From positions 1 through 64,000 of the forward strand of contig NZ_JQCF01000006.1 of assembly GCF_001438805.1 (NCBI RefSeq): a stretch of 64,000 nucleotides of DNA, given 5' to 3'. The translations under genes and the position numbers were made by a program. The stretch comes from Companilactobacillus kimchiensis (lineage in GTDB: Bacteria > Bacillota > Bacilli > Lactobacillales > Lactobacillaceae). The notes under the pieces were generated by a model. The model was not told the origin of the DNA and did no database searches. It worked only from the letters and a program-made list of their open reading frames with translations. Below, piece after piece: positions 10,600 through 19,781 of this stretch; position 1 is the first letter of the stretch, and the number at the start of each line of letters is the position of its first letter.

Positions 10600-11106
10600 A
10601 TGAAAATATCAGTTGCTCTTTCAAACAATTTGTTACCAGACAAATACGGAAAACACGCTGCTGCCAATGATATAAAAAATGGGAAACCTATTATCAGCTT
10701 CCCAATTAAATTATCAGATATTCCGGCAGATGCAAAAACAATTGCTTTGATCTTTACTGACCCCGATTCAATTCCAGTTTGTGGTTTTGAATGGATTCAT
10801 TGGACTGCCGCAAATATTCCTAGCTCTCAAGTTGAAATACCTGAAAACTTCAGTCAAACTGCCACAGCCCCAATTGTTCAAGGTAAAAACAGTTCTGCAA
10901 GTCCATTATTTGATGGTTCTAAAGACGTAGCCATTGGTTACAATGGACCCAATCCACCAGATCAAATCCATGATTATGTACTCAAGGCATTTGCTCTAGA
11001 TGATAATCTTGATTTGGAAAATGGTTTTTGGATGAATGATCTATTACATAAAATGGATGGTCATATTTTAGCAACCGCCAAAAAGACCCTACCAAGTCGT
11101 GCTTAA
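10600..11106 (+). CDS. YbhB/YbcL family phosphatidylethanolamine-binding-like protein
   Basis: This belongs to the bacterial branch of the PEBP / Raf-kinase-inhibitor-like family. The ligand-pocket motifs are visible as ALIFTDPDSIP (about 49-59), HWTAANIP (about 67-74) and the GYNGPNPPD segment (about 113-121). At 168 residues it is complete and has no signal peptide, so it is cytoplasmic. The family's function in bacteria is not established. It starts 31 bp from the divergent HExxH gene behind AAAGGAGA, and ends 6 bp from the convergent Ppx gene. Confidence 0.88.
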   Translation: MKISVALSNNLLPDKYGKHAAANDIKNGKPIISFPIKLSDIPADAKTIALIFTDPDSIPVCGFEWIHWTAANIPSSQVEIPENFSQTATAPIVQGKNSSASPLFDGSKDVAIGYNGPNPPDQIHDYVLKAFALDDNLDLENGFWMNDLLHKMDGHILATAKKTLPSRA

Positions 11107-11112
11107 TTATCC

Positions 11113-12048
11113 TTAGTCTTGAAGATTCATTTTGTGAAAATAATTGAAGACATAACCTTCTCTAACACCGAAATTCGAAAAGCGAATTTCCTTAGAGGGG
11201 GTTTTTTTGATGATTTCAGAAATGATCAAAATACCACCTAAAATCACCTCATATCTTCCATCACTCAATTCCTTGATCTGACTACGTTCTTCCAATGAAG
11301 AATGAATCAATTGATCAAATAACTCATCAATTTGGTCACGCGAAATGACCGAATTGTGTAAGGTCTTTTTTCGTTTACCCTCACGATTCAAAATACTAGT
11401 GACAGCGCGCAAAGTTCCACCCAATCCAACAAAATTAGCTGGTGCACTCATCCAAGCTAAACTTTCTAATCGTTGACTGATATCTTTTCGTGCTGCTTTT
11501 AATTGGTTTTCTTTGATTGGATCACTCGCTAAATACAAATCTGAAATCGAAATAGCTCCGATGGGAATACTTAGGCCATGTTTGAGACGACCCTTTTTAG
11601 CCAAACTGATCTCACTACTACCACCACCAACATCAACTATCAAAGCATCTTGGATTCGCATGGTGCTTCTGACAGCCACGTAATCGTAATATGCTTCTTC
11701 CTGTTCATTAATGATTTCTAATTGCAAACCAGTTTCTTTCAAAACAGCAAAAATCAATTGATCTTGATTTTTAGCCATTCTAACAGCTGCCGTTGCAATC
11801 AAACTAGTTTGATCGACGTCGTATCTTTCGATTCTTATTTGAAATTTTTTTAAAACATCAACTGTCTCTTCAATTTGATCATTGGTCAAAAGTCGACTCT
11901 GAGCGATTGATTTTCCAAGTCTAACGGGCTCACGCCAACGATCCAAAGTTTTAAAACGATTCTTTTTTGAAGATTTATACACTGATGTTCTAATGGAGTT
12001 AGATCCAATTTCTATAACTGCTAACTTCAAATCTACATCACATCCCAT
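11113..12048 (-). CDS. Ppx/GppA family phosphatase (exopolyphosphatase-like)
   Basis: Members degrade polyphosphate or (p)ppGpp. The actin-like ATPase fold is shown by EIGSNSIR (13-20), the phosphate-2 motif VDVGGGSSEIS (about 138) and FVGLGGTLRA (about 206). At 311 residues it is the short, single-domain form without the C-terminal HD domain, so exopolyphosphatase activity is more likely than GppA. The listed ATG has little upstream signal; a TTG at 12030 (MKLAVIEIG), with GGGATG before it, may be the true start. No kinase for polyphosphate is nearby. Confidence 0.82.
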   Translation of the reverse strand: MGCDVDLKLAVIEIGSNSIRTSVYKSSKKNRFKTLDRWREPVRLGKSIAQSRLLTNDQIEETVDVLKKFQIRIERYDVDQTSLIATAAVRMAKNQDQLIFAVLKETGLQLEIINEQEEAYYDYVAVRSTMRIQDALIVDVGGGSSEISLAKKGRLKHGLSIPIGAISISDLYLASDPIKENQLKAARKDISQRLESLAWMSAPANFVGLGGTLRAVTSILNREGKRKKTLHNSVISRDQIDELFDQLIHSSLEERSQIKELSDGRYEVILGGILIISEIIKKTPSKEIRFSNFGVREGYVFNYFHKMNLQD

Positions 12049-12061
12049 TGTACCAATTATA

Positions 12062-12093
12062 TAAAAAAATAGACCTACATAGTAGGTCTATTT
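12062..12093 (-). terminator. Terminator of the FetAB operon
   Basis: A perfect 12-bp inverted repeat (AAATAGACCTAC, 12068-12079 with 12082-12093) followed by a run of T on the minus strand, just past the permease gene. Confidence 0.9.
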
Positions 12094-12101
12094 GAAGAAA
12101 G

Positions 12102-12875
12102 CTAAGAAATTAATTCATTATTTAATTGTTTACGTCCATTAAAGAATTGTTTATAGCCTAAATAACAGGAAATTATCGAACCAATACTCGTTGATGCCAG
12201 CAACATAAAAGTTACCATGATCTGATATTTAATGGCTTTAACTGGATCTACTCCTGCAAAAATCAAACCTGACATCATCCCTGGAAGACTGACTAGACCC
12301 AAGGTTTTTATTGAATCAATCGTTGGTTGCATACCGCTTTTGATACTGTCACGTAAAATATCAAGTGAGGCTAACTTAATATCTGCACCCAATGCTAATT
12401 TTTCCAAAACTTGTTGATGGCGATCAGTAAAGGTTTGTTTCATATTTCGATAGCATAAACCAATTGCCACCATAATATTACTAGCAATCATTCCCGTAAC
12501 TGGCACGATTTGCTCAGGAACGAATTTAATTGATCCCGTTAAGACCAAAGTCGCCAATGTAATCGTCGTACCAACAAAAATTGCCAATAAAGACGATTGA
12601 AAGGCCTTAGGAATACCATTGCCACGTTTGCCAGCATTCCATGAAGCATTCAAGACGATGATGATAAAGCAGGCCAAGGTCAACCAATTATCATTTGCCT
12701 TGATGACAAATTTTAAAACATATCCAACTAAAGAAAGCTGAATCACGGCACGAATAACACCGATAATAATATCTTTATCAATATGTAACTTTTCTACATA
12801 ACCAATAATCAAAGCTACTAAAACCAAAATGAACCCTAATGCCAAAGTTGAATTAGAAACTGTCAAATTAGTCAT
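12102..12875 (-). CDS. fetB: FetB-type ABC transporter permease (UPF0014)
   Basis: This is a roughly 7-helix membrane permease of the UPF0014 family; the E. coli homologue FetB works with FetA in iron export and oxidative stress resistance. Family motifs include VIRAVIQLSLVGY (about 41-53), the VPVTGMIASNIM segment and the cytoplasmic LPGMMSGLIFAGVDP coupling region. The ATG at 12875, with GGGGA 8-9 bases upstream, is preferred over one 15 bp earlier. It overlaps the ATPase gene by 8 bp. The substrate is inferred from the family only. Confidence 0.86.
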   Translation of the reverse strand: MTNLTVSNSTLALGFILVLVALIIGYVEKLHIDKDIIIGVIRAVIQLSLVGYVLKFVIKANDNWLTLACFIIIVLNASWNAGKRGNGIPKAFQSSLLAIFVGTTITLATLVLTGSIKFVPEQIVPVTGMIASNIMVAIGLCYRNMKQTFTDRHQQVLEKLALGADIKLASLDILRDSIKSGMQPTIDSIKTLGLVSLPGMMSGLIFAGVDPVKAIKYQIMVTFMLLASTSIGSIISCYLGYKQFFNGRKQLNNELIS

Positions 12876-13512
12876 GCGCCATTTCCCCATTTCTTATTTC
12901 AATTTTAGCGGTTGCCTCATTTATCTCTGACTCATCGTGAGTAACCCGAAGAATTGTTAAGCCACGTTGATTAAATTCATTTAACATTTTATGCACAATT
13001 GCCTTATTTTCAGTATCCAATCCAGCAGTAACTTCATCGGTTATCAACACTTCTGGTGGAAAAAGTAAATTTCTCAACAAGGCAATCCGCTGTTTTTCCC
13101 CACCTGAGACATCATTCACACTCTTATCAATATAAGTCTCATTCAAATTAACCATTTCCAAATAACTAATAACTTGGGCTTGATCAAAATCCTTTTTACG
13201 AACTTCAAACGGAAAAGCTAGATTATCCTTAACCGTTTTACCAAATAAAGTTGGCTGTTGAAATGCGTAAGAAACTTTTTGCCGATATTCAATCGATTCG
13301 AATTTTTCAATTGCTTGACCGTTAAAAAGAACTTCTCCTGAAGTGGCACTGATCATTGATGCTAAAATACGCATCAGTGTACTCTTACCACTACCCGACG
13401 GACCAATTACAGTCAAATATTTTCCTTTTTCAATATCTAAATTAATGTGCTTCAAAATTTTTGTTTCGCCAACTTGATAAGACAAATCTCTTACTTCAAA
13501 TATTTTATCCAC
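12868..13512 (-). CDS. fetA: FetA-type ABC transporter ATP-binding protein
   Basis: The 214-residue ATPase has Walker A GPSGSGKST (about 36-44), signature VSGGEKQR (about 135), Walker B VLITDEVTAG and the His switch VTHDE. Pairing with a UPF0014 permease identifies it as FetA-like. The start is GTG (13512) behind GAGGT. It begins 18 bp after the TetM-like GTPase gene and overlaps fetB, so the three genes form one transcription unit ending at the terminator at 12062-12093. Confidence 0.86.
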   Translation of the reverse strand: MDKIFEVRDLSYQVGETKILKHINLDIEKGKYLTVIGPSGSGKSTLMRILASMISATSGEVLFNGQAIEKFESIEYRQKVSYAFQQPTLFGKTVKDNLAFPFEVRKKDFDQAQVISYLEMVNLNETYIDKSVNDVSGGEKQRIALLRNLLFPPEVLITDEVTAGLDTENKAIVHKMLNEFNQRGLTILRVTHDESEINEATAKIEIRNGEMAHD

Positions 13513-13530
13513 AGTTATACCTCAATTTAT

Positions 13531-15504
13531 TTACAGTAATCTTTCCAGATTAGTTTGATATGGAACATGTGCCATCTGCGGTACTTCATCCCATTTGACT
13601 GGATAACCAGCACCATGAGCACAGAAGACTGAATCGGGGGTGTTTTCCAAATCCGAAACTGGATCATATTGATATTTCTCAACGATCTCAGTTGCATTGT
13701 GACATGGTAGGTATCCGTCAACAAGACATTCCAACTGCCCTTGACCATGTGTATACGCATTAACTGCCTGTGAGTAACCTTGCATTTCCGAAACAGGTGC
13801 TGTCCCCGTCAAAATAGTTGTTCCCAAATTGGAACCAACTTGAGCTGACACTTCTGGAGTATCAAAGCTGCCGCTCATTTTTTGAATATCATTCATAGCC
13901 CGACCAACCTGATCTTGGCCCACTTCCAAACGAAATTTATACCAAGGTTCTAATAATTGACAAGCATCTTGAGTTTTTGCCATCATCAATCCCTGTCTAA
14001 CAGCTCGCCAAGTGGCTTCCCGGAAATCTCCACCGACTGAATGGACATTGCTAGCTTTGCCGCTAACTAGGCTAATTTTTATATCCGTGATTGGTGAACC
14101 TGTTAACACACCCAAATGTTCCTTAGAACTGATATTAGTTTCCACCTGATGCTGCCAATTACGGCCCAAAACATCCAACATACACTTAGACTCAAAAGTT
14201 ATTCCTGTACCCAGAGCGGTTGGTTGTAATAATAAATGTACCTCGGCATAATGACGCAATGGTTCAAAATGTCCGACTCCTTCAACCGCCTCAGTAACTG
14301 TTTCTTTGTAGAGAATACTCCCTTCTCCAAAACTAACCTCTAAATCAAATCGATCGAAAAGTAATTGTTGTAAAATTTCCAATTGAACCTCTCCCATGAT
14401 TTGAACCCGCAACTCCTGTAAATGTTCTGACCACGACACATGCAATTGGGGATCTTCATCTTCCAATTGTTTCAGAGCGGTCAAACAAACGTGAATATCA
14501 TTTCCCTTAGGATCAAGAGCATAGTTCAATACTGGTTGAATCGTTGCTTTTTCAGCGGTGCTTTCTTTGCCTAGACCTTGTCCAGGACGTGTTTGCGTCA
14601 ATCCTGTAACTGCACAAACACCACCAGCTGGTATTTCTGGAACAACCTCATATTTGGATCCGTTATAAACCCTTAATTGGTTGACCTTTTGTTCATCGAC
14701 CAAAACTGCTTTAGTTTTCAAAATACCACCAGTTACTCGAACCCAAGTTAAACGTTCACCTTTTTCATCATGAGAAATTTTGAATACTTGCGCACCAAAG
14801 TCAATTTTATGCTTAGGTTCATTAGCCCATTGCTCTATTCCATCTAAGAAACTTTCAACACCGGAAATTTTTAAAGCCGAACCAAAATAGCATGGGAAAA
14901 TTTCCCGATGTTGAATCATTGTCTGAATTGTCTCATCAGCAATTTCCCCAGTGGTTAAAAAGTCTTCCAAAACCGCATCATTTTGCATAGCAATTTCTTC
15001 ATAAGACTCTTCTGGTATTTCAGTTGTTTCTCCATTACCAAAGACAATACAGCCTGGAGAAAGCAGTGTCTGTAATTGCTGGATGACCTGTTGTTTATCG
15101 ACACCACTAGCATCCATTTTGTTAACAAAAATAAACGTTGGTACTTGGTAATGTTTTAGTAATCGCCACAAAGTCCGCGTATAACCTTGCACCCCATCAG
15201 TCGCCGAAATAACTAAAATGGCATAATCTAAAACACTCAAAACTTGTTCCGTCTGTGAAGCGAAATCAACATGTCCCGGTGTATCCAATAAGGTCAATTC
15301 TAAATTTTGATACTGTAAACTAGCTTGATGAGAAAAGATAGTGATCCCTCGTCTTTTTTCTAAAGCGTCAGGATCAAGAAAAGCATCACCGTTATCTACA
15401 CGTCCCAGTTTTCGCAAACCACCAGCTTGATACAGCAAAGCTTCTGAAAGTGTTGTTTTACCAGCATCAACATGGGCCACGATTCCTGCTACGATGTGTT
15501 TCAT
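13531..15504 (-). CDS. TetM/TetO-like translational GTPase (ribosomal protection family)
   Basis: This is an EF-G-like GTPase of the TetM/TetO/TetP subfamily. G motifs are AHVDAGKTT (10-18), DTPGH (about 74-78) and NKMD (about 129-132), followed by EF-G domains II to V, 657 residues in all. Chromosomal homologues are widespread in lactobacilli, and most are not known to give tetracycline resistance. Base composition does not stand out from the neighbours and no mobile element flanks it, so it looks resident. A GAGGGG site precedes the ATG. It shares a unit with fetAB, an unusual pairing. Confidence 0.85.
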   Translation of the reverse strand: MKHIVAGIVAHVDAGKTTLSEALLYQAGGLRKLGRVDNGDAFLDPDALEKRRGITIFSHQASLQYQNLELTLLDTPGHVDFASQTEQVLSVLDYAILVISATDGVQGYTRTLWRLLKHYQVPTFIFVNKMDASGVDKQQVIQQLQTLLSPGCIVFGNGETTEIPEESYEEIAMQNDAVLEDFLTTGEIADETIQTMIQHREIFPCYFGSALKISGVESFLDGIEQWANEPKHKIDFGAQVFKISHDEKGERLTWVRVTGGILKTKAVLVDEQKVNQLRVYNGSKYEVVPEIPAGGVCAVTGLTQTRPGQGLGKESTAEKATIQPVLNYALDPKGNDIHVCLTALKQLEDEDPQLHVSWSEHLQELRVQIMGEVQLEILQQLLFDRFDLEVSFGEGSILYKETVTEAVEGVGHFEPLRHYAEVHLLLQPTALGTGITFESKCMLDVLGRNWQHQVETNISSKEHLGVLTGSPITDIKISLVSGKASNVHSVGGDFREATWRAVRQGLMMAKTQDACQLLEPWYKFRLEVGQDQVGRAMNDIQKMSGSFDTPEVSAQVGSNLGTTILTGTAPVSEMQGYSQAVNAYTHGQGQLECLVDGYLPCHNATEIVEKYQYDPVSDLENTPDSVFCAHGAGYPVKWDEVPQMAHVPYQTNLERLL

Positions 15505-15650
15505 AATTAATATCCCCTCTCAAGTTCCTGTTTAACATGTTTATATTCTAAGTGAATCTGTCGTGGCATTCAACTTATAGACATATCGATTGGATCAGCA
15601 CAACTTTGAACCCATCGCCTTTTAATGATTTCTTGATAAATAATTTAAAT

Positions 15651-15688
15651 AAAAAAGTGCTAACCCCAATAAAGGATCAGCACTTTTA
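15651..15688 (-). terminator. Terminator of the surface-hydrolase pair
   Basis: Arms AAAAGTGCT and AGCACTTTT flank a 19-base loop that contains further pairing; T and A runs occur on both sides. It lies downstream of the NlpC/P60 gene. The remaining 15505-15650 stretch must hold the promoter of the TetM-like gene, but I see no convincing boxes. Confidence 0.8.
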
Positions 15689-15775
15689 ATTTGTCATAAA
15701 GTAATTTAATAAAGATCGAAATCAATTCAGTTAAATTTTGATTTTTATACCAGACAGTATTTTTTAACTATCTAA

Positions 15776-17251
15776 TTATGAAAAGACACGTTTTACACCA
15801 GCAATGTTTCCACGACCACCATAAATTGAGTGTACTTGAACAGCAAATGGCCATGATTCGATCATTGTTGATGGATCCAAAAGAATACCAACATGCCAAA
15901 TAATTCCAGTTGAAGGGTCTGTGAAGAAAATCAAATCTCCTCTTTGACGATCATTGAAGTTAACATGAGGAATTCTTTCGTCAGCCCAGTAATCGCGACT
16001 ATTCCATTCGTTACCTGGTTGAGCATGTTGAATCGCTGTAATTGGAGCTGAATCAACACCTGAGGCATAAAGTGCTTGTGTAACTAGACCAGAACAGTCA
16101 ACCCCATAATCAGGTGAACTAGCTGCACCAGTAATCCATGATTGACCAATATACTTGTATGCTTGGTTGATCATAGCTTCAATATGGTCTGAACGACTAC
16201 TTGTAATATTTGTTTGTAATGGAGCAACGTATGAATCAATACCATACCATGTGCTTTCAACAAAGCCCATAGCTTTCCATGTAGCCAAATCAACATTTCC
16301 AGTTACAGGTAGACCTTTGCGAGCTTGAAGTGAACGAACACTTGCAGCTACAGAACCATCATAAACAGTATGAACGTTTGAATAACCAAAGTATCTTCTA
16401 ACAAGCCAAGTTTTGATTCCTTCAACACCATTGTAAAGTTCATATCCGACGGCACCGCCACCAGGTTGAATTTGAGTATTTTGAATCTGTAACCAACCAT
16501 TTGGATTTTGGTAAGCCGGAGCAGTTGTTGAATCATCACTGTTGACCCAAGTGTTGTTACCAATTTGATAGAATGTTTTATCATTACTATTATCTAAACG
16601 ACTGTATTTCCAAACTGAGTTAGCTCCAAAATTAGGTTGACCACTCTTTACAAATCCAGTTTCATTACGAGTATAGTTAACGGCACCATTTTGTGTAACA
16701 CGGACAATTCCGTCTGATGAAACACCATAATCTAAAGTAACATCGCTACCCTTAACAAATTCTTCTGTAGAAACACGGTAGTAGGTACCACCGTTATAAG
16801 CTAATTTTTCATCAGTTAACCAAGGAGTATTAGCAGCAAGGGCACGATCAGCAACTTGTGAACCGTCTTGTTTATAAAGTAGAGCAAAATGATCACCAGT
16901 TGTAACTACTCCCTTAACTTGAGAAATACTTGCCGCAGTTGTATCCGTTGTAGCTTGTTCAGCCGCAGCGTTAGTTGTAGCAACATCAGTTGCTTGTTGG
17001 GCAGCAGCTTGTTGAACTGGTTGTTGAGTATCCTCTTGTGTTGTAGTTACTTGTGCATCTTGAGTTGTTTGTGTTTGAACGGGTGTACTTTGTGTGGCCT
17101 GTGAAATAGCTTGTGTATTTTGTACATCCGTATCAACAGTTTGAACTTGTGCATCAGTAGCAGTATCAGCTTTAACTGTTTGTTCTGTAGCGACAGTCAT
17201 CATTGCTAAAGCTAGTCCACAAATAAAAACTAATTTTGACTTCTTATTCAT
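15776..17251 (-). CDS. Secreted SLAP-like / PG-binding / NlpC-P60 hydrolase
   Basis: This is a predicted cell-wall endopeptidase. A signal peptide with an AxA-type end (about residues 1-28) is followed by a Thr/Gln/Ala-rich low-complexity linker (30-110), and then two surface-layer-like domains (about 113-180 and 190-240) with YYRVSTEEFV and FYQIGNNTWV motifs. Next is a peptidoglycan-binding module (about 275-330) with the TVYDGSVAASVRSLQ segment. The catalytic NlpC/P60 domain has Cys386 in VDCSG and His453 in WHVGILLD. It is 10 bp after a related C39-type protein, forming an operon. Confidence 0.88.
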   Translation of the reverse strand: MNKKSKLVFICGLALAMMTVATEQTVKADTATDAQVQTVDTDVQNTQAISQATQSTPVQTQTTQDAQVTTTQEDTQQPVQQAAAQQATDVATTNAAAEQATTDTTAASISQVKGVVTTGDHFALLYKQDGSQVADRALAANTPWLTDEKLAYNGGTYYRVSTEEFVKGSDVTLDYGVSSDGIVRVTQNGAVNYTRNETGFVKSGQPNFGANSVWKYSRLDNSNDKTFYQIGNNTWVNSDDSTTAPAYQNPNGWLQIQNTQIQPGGGAVGYELYNGVEGIKTWLVRRYFGYSNVHTVYDGSVAASVRSLQARKGLPVTGNVDLATWKAMGFVESTWYGIDSYVAPLQTNITSSRSDHIEAMINQAYKYIGQSWITGAASSPDYGVDCSGLVTQALYASGVDSAPITAIQHAQPGNEWNSRDYWADERIPHVNFNDRQRGDLIFFTDPSTGIIWHVGILLDPSTMIESWPFAVQVHSIYGGRGNIAGVKRVFS

Positions 17252-17261
17252 TTAATTTCCC

Positions 17262-18485
17262 CTAATAACTTATTGCACGTCTATTTTGCGTGTTCCAATT
17301 ATCTATAAATTGATTAATTCCCATTTGTAACGTTTGATCAGTCCAGCAATCATTATAGTAAACATAATTCTTGTCGTAACCAGTCACTGTTAAAGCATGA
17401 TATGGAAAACCGTATAAAGTATTCCAAGTAACAACTGGATGGCCAAGGTTAATTTGATATTTGATAGCATCAAAATTTTGACCAGTTAGGTCTTTAGCTG
17501 TACCTACATATTGTTCAACTAAGCTCATCAAAGCTGATGGAAAAATAGTAATTCCAGTTGAATCCCATGGTTGACCAATATAACCATAATTTGGATTACT
17601 GCTACGTGGCATTTCACGAGCCATTTCCATCTTATCGACCTTAGCACCAGCATATTGCATCATCATTGTCACAGCTGTAATTTCACAACCATTAGGCAAT
17701 TCTGGACGTTGAGCAATCAAAGGCACACCAGTGATCCAGTCAGCATCCTTATATTGACCGTTATTAATAACTACATAATCTTGTGGAACCCAAGTATTAA
17801 CACCAATTTGGTACCAATCCTTGCCCCCAATCAATGCATGGTTACTGACTTTCCAACTACTACCAGTTGGTAAATTTTCACCAGTATAAACGGCTTTATT
17901 ACCATAACCCTGAAATGAATGCGCACTGGAACCAGTCTTGTAAACAATAGTGGCATCCCCTTGATAAGGTTGAACATATGATTGATATGAACCATCCTTA
18001 CCGTTGACAAATTCTGTCGTTGAAACTCGATAATAGGTAGAACCGTCAGTCATCGTATTCCGCGTATCGGTATACCAAGCACTATTAGCACTTAAACCAC
18101 GATCCATAACCTTACTGCCATCAGCATTATATAACGATACCAATTGATTACCAGTTGTATAAACTCCATCAATAGCTTCATTATTGATTACTTGATTATT
18201 ATCAGTTGTCTGTGCATCTTGAACTTGTGTCGGATCAGTTTGTACTTGATCAGTTGTCTGATCAGGTGACTTTTCACTATCGACTTCAGTTGAATTATCC
18301 TTTGTCGTTACTTGTGAATCAGTGTCGGCGGTGTCTAACGCATTTTGTGTGTCAGTCTTTGTGTTCTGACTATCGTTTGACTCCACGTTGACGTTAACTT
18401 GATCAGCTTTAACAACGTAACTCGTTGAAAAGAAACAGCTTGATGCAAGAATTGTTGCGTAAAGTAATTTGTATTTTAACCCCAT
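17262..18485 (-). CDS. Secreted SLAP-like / C39-type cysteine peptidase-like protein
   Basis: The protein has a signal peptide (cleavage near VVKADQ), an acidic Asp/Thr/Gln-rich linker (about 30-95), then two surface-layer-like domains closely matching those of the next gene (YYRVSTTEFVNG; WYQIGVNTWVPQDY). The C-terminal domain is C39_2-like, with Cys267 in LPNGCEITAV, His363 in YHALTVTGYD and an Asn/Asp in YNDCW. Such extracellular C39-like proteins are common in lactobacilli; the substrate is unknown. The ATG at 18485, behind GGAAGGGG, is preferred over an in-frame TTG that lies inside that site. Confidence 0.85.
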   Translation of the reverse strand: MGLKYKLLYATILASSCFFSTSYVVKADQVNVNVESNDSQNTKTDTQNALDTADTDSQVTTKDNSTEVDSEKSPDQTTDQVQTDPTQVQDAQTTDNNQVINNEAIDGVYTTGNQLVSLYNADGSKVMDRGLSANSAWYTDTRNTMTDGSTYYRVSTTEFVNGKDGSYQSYVQPYQGDATIVYKTGSSAHSFQGYGNKAVYTGENLPTGSSWKVSNHALIGGKDWYQIGVNTWVPQDYVVINNGQYKDADWITGVPLIAQRPELPNGCEITAVTMMMQYAGAKVDKMEMAREMPRSSNPNYGYIGQPWDSTGITIFPSALMSLVEQYVGTAKDLTGQNFDAIKYQINLGHPVVTWNTLYGFPYHALTVTGYDKNYVYYNDCWTDQTLQMGINQFIDNWNTQNRRAISY

Positions 18486-18639
18486 AAATTTTCCCCTTCC
18501 AAGGAACAATTATGATGTACCTTTATTTAAATATCAATATTAAATAAATAACCATTTTTATTATTCATTGCTTTGAAAATCATTCTCGTAATATTTCTAA
18601 ATAATTTTTGAAATTAATGATTTTATTTGATTAGTGGTT

Positions 18640-18797
18640 CCCTTCCACCTGCTATAAAAATCGAAATTAGACCGGAATCTGATGGGTACGACTAAAAATA
18701 TTTTATTCCAAAAGGCCTCTAGTTCGGCTTTGTTCTAAGTAAATTCCCCACTTAGAACAATTTCAATACTGAGCCAATTGCGGTTTTTGTTTCAAGC
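18640..18797 (+). repeat. Cloverleaf repeat, copy C (forward, eroded)
   Basis: The right half (GGCTTTGTTCTAAGT, CCCCACTTAGAACAA, CTGAGCCAATT) closely matches copy D at 22944-23107. The left half is degraded: the first inner hairpin is replaced by an AT-rich stretch and the outer arms pair poorly. It lies in the 560-bp gap between the C39-like gene and the DUF4811 gene, next to the second repeat family. Confidence 0.7.
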
Positions 18798-18873
18798 TAA
18801 GTTATTTGTTTTATTTTAGTATTATTTCAAAATCAAAGTAGGATATGCTTGAAATAAACAAAACAAATAGGAG

Positions 18874-19030
18874 TTTGGGACATAACTGCCTTTTTACTTA
18901 AACATGCAGCATAAACGTGAAACATAACATAGCTCTTTCCGCTCAGAACAAACAGGCCATAGTAATCAAAAAACGATTACTATGGCCTGTTTGCCTTGAT
19001 GCTCGAGAGCTGACCATGTTATGTCCCACT
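18874..19030. repeat. Second palindromic element (TGGGACATAAC family)
   Basis: The outer arms TGGGACATAAC (18876-18886) and GTTATGTCCCA (19018-19028) are perfect complements 131 bp apart. In the middle is a perfect 18-bp hairpin (18950-18967 with 18975-18992). The inner hairpin may serve as a terminator, although T-runs beside it are short. A probable shortened relative lies at 26135-26227. Confidence 0.75.
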
Positions 19031-19049
19031 CTCTTCAATTTTCTTCACA

Positions 19050-19781
19050 TTATTTTTGACTCTTAATTTCTTGGATCAATTTAGCTTGTGATTCAGCCTT
19101 AAAGGCTTTAGTTGCCTGTTCAGTAGCTTGTTTTTGCTCAGCAGGTGTCATTTTTGGATTAGCTTGCATAGCCTTCATCATGGCTGCTTTAACATAATCA
19201 GCACCCTCTTGTTTCATCTGAGCTTGAAAAGCTTTACTCTTCATTTTCTTTTGAAGTTGACTAGCTTGAGTAGTTGTCAAAACTAACCAATCATTGCCGA
19301 CTTTGAAAGTATTCTTTTGTTTAATAAATTCTTTGTTATTATCAGAAAGTCCAAAGAGGAATGAATAAAAATCATTCTTGTATTCCCAACGGGTTGTTTT
19401 CTTAGTCATAGTTGCGGCTGAATAATCACCAGTCTTAACAACGTTTTTAACTTGTGAATCAACTTTAGTTGTTTGAGGTTTCTTCTTATTAGCAGTTTCA
19501 GGTGTGCGATAAATATAGACATCTTCTTTACCGTTAGTACCTAATTCCTTCTTTAATAGAAGATTTGAACCCTTTTGAACTGATTGAATCTGATAAGTCT
19601 TCTCATCAGTAACTTTTTGCATTCCTAAATGACCATACTCATTTGAGATCAAAAGTACCAAACTCAAAACGAACAAAGCAATGAAGGTTAGTGATAATGA
19701 ATAACCAACTTTTTTATTTTCAATAAAAACAGCAAAGTAATAACCAAGAACGGCACAAATTATAATTGAAACAATAATCAT
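19050..19781 (-). CDS. DUF4811 domain membrane protein
   Basis: Two N-terminal membrane helices (about 1-19 and 26-47) precede an extracellular or surface-exposed domain of about 190 residues, with a Lys/Gln/Ala-rich, probably helical C-terminus (KMTPAEQKQATEQATKAF). The family is found mainly in lactobacilli, next to DHA2-type exporters, as here. Its start overlaps the stop of the MFS gene (TAATG), so translation is coupled. Function is unknown; an accessory role for the exporter is inference from linkage. Confidence 0.8.
   Translation of the reverse strand: MIIVSIIICAVLGYYFAVFIENKKVGYSLSLTFIALFVLSLVLLISNEYGHLGMQKVTDEKTYQIQSVQKGSNLLLKKELGTNGKEDVYIYRTPETANKKKPQTTKVDSQVKNVVKTGDYSAATMTKKTTRWEYKNDFYSFLFGLSDNNKEFIKQKNTFKVGNDWLVLTTTQASQLQKKMKSKAFQAQMKQEGADYVKAAMMKAMQANPKMTPAEQKQATEQATKAFKAESQAKLIQEIKSQK

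Noticed and set aside
13531-15504. Possible acquired tetracycline resistance gene.
   Set aside because: The product is only a TetM-family relative; no mobile element flanks it, base composition matches neighbours, and such genes are resident in lactobacilli. Resistance cannot be claimed from sequence.
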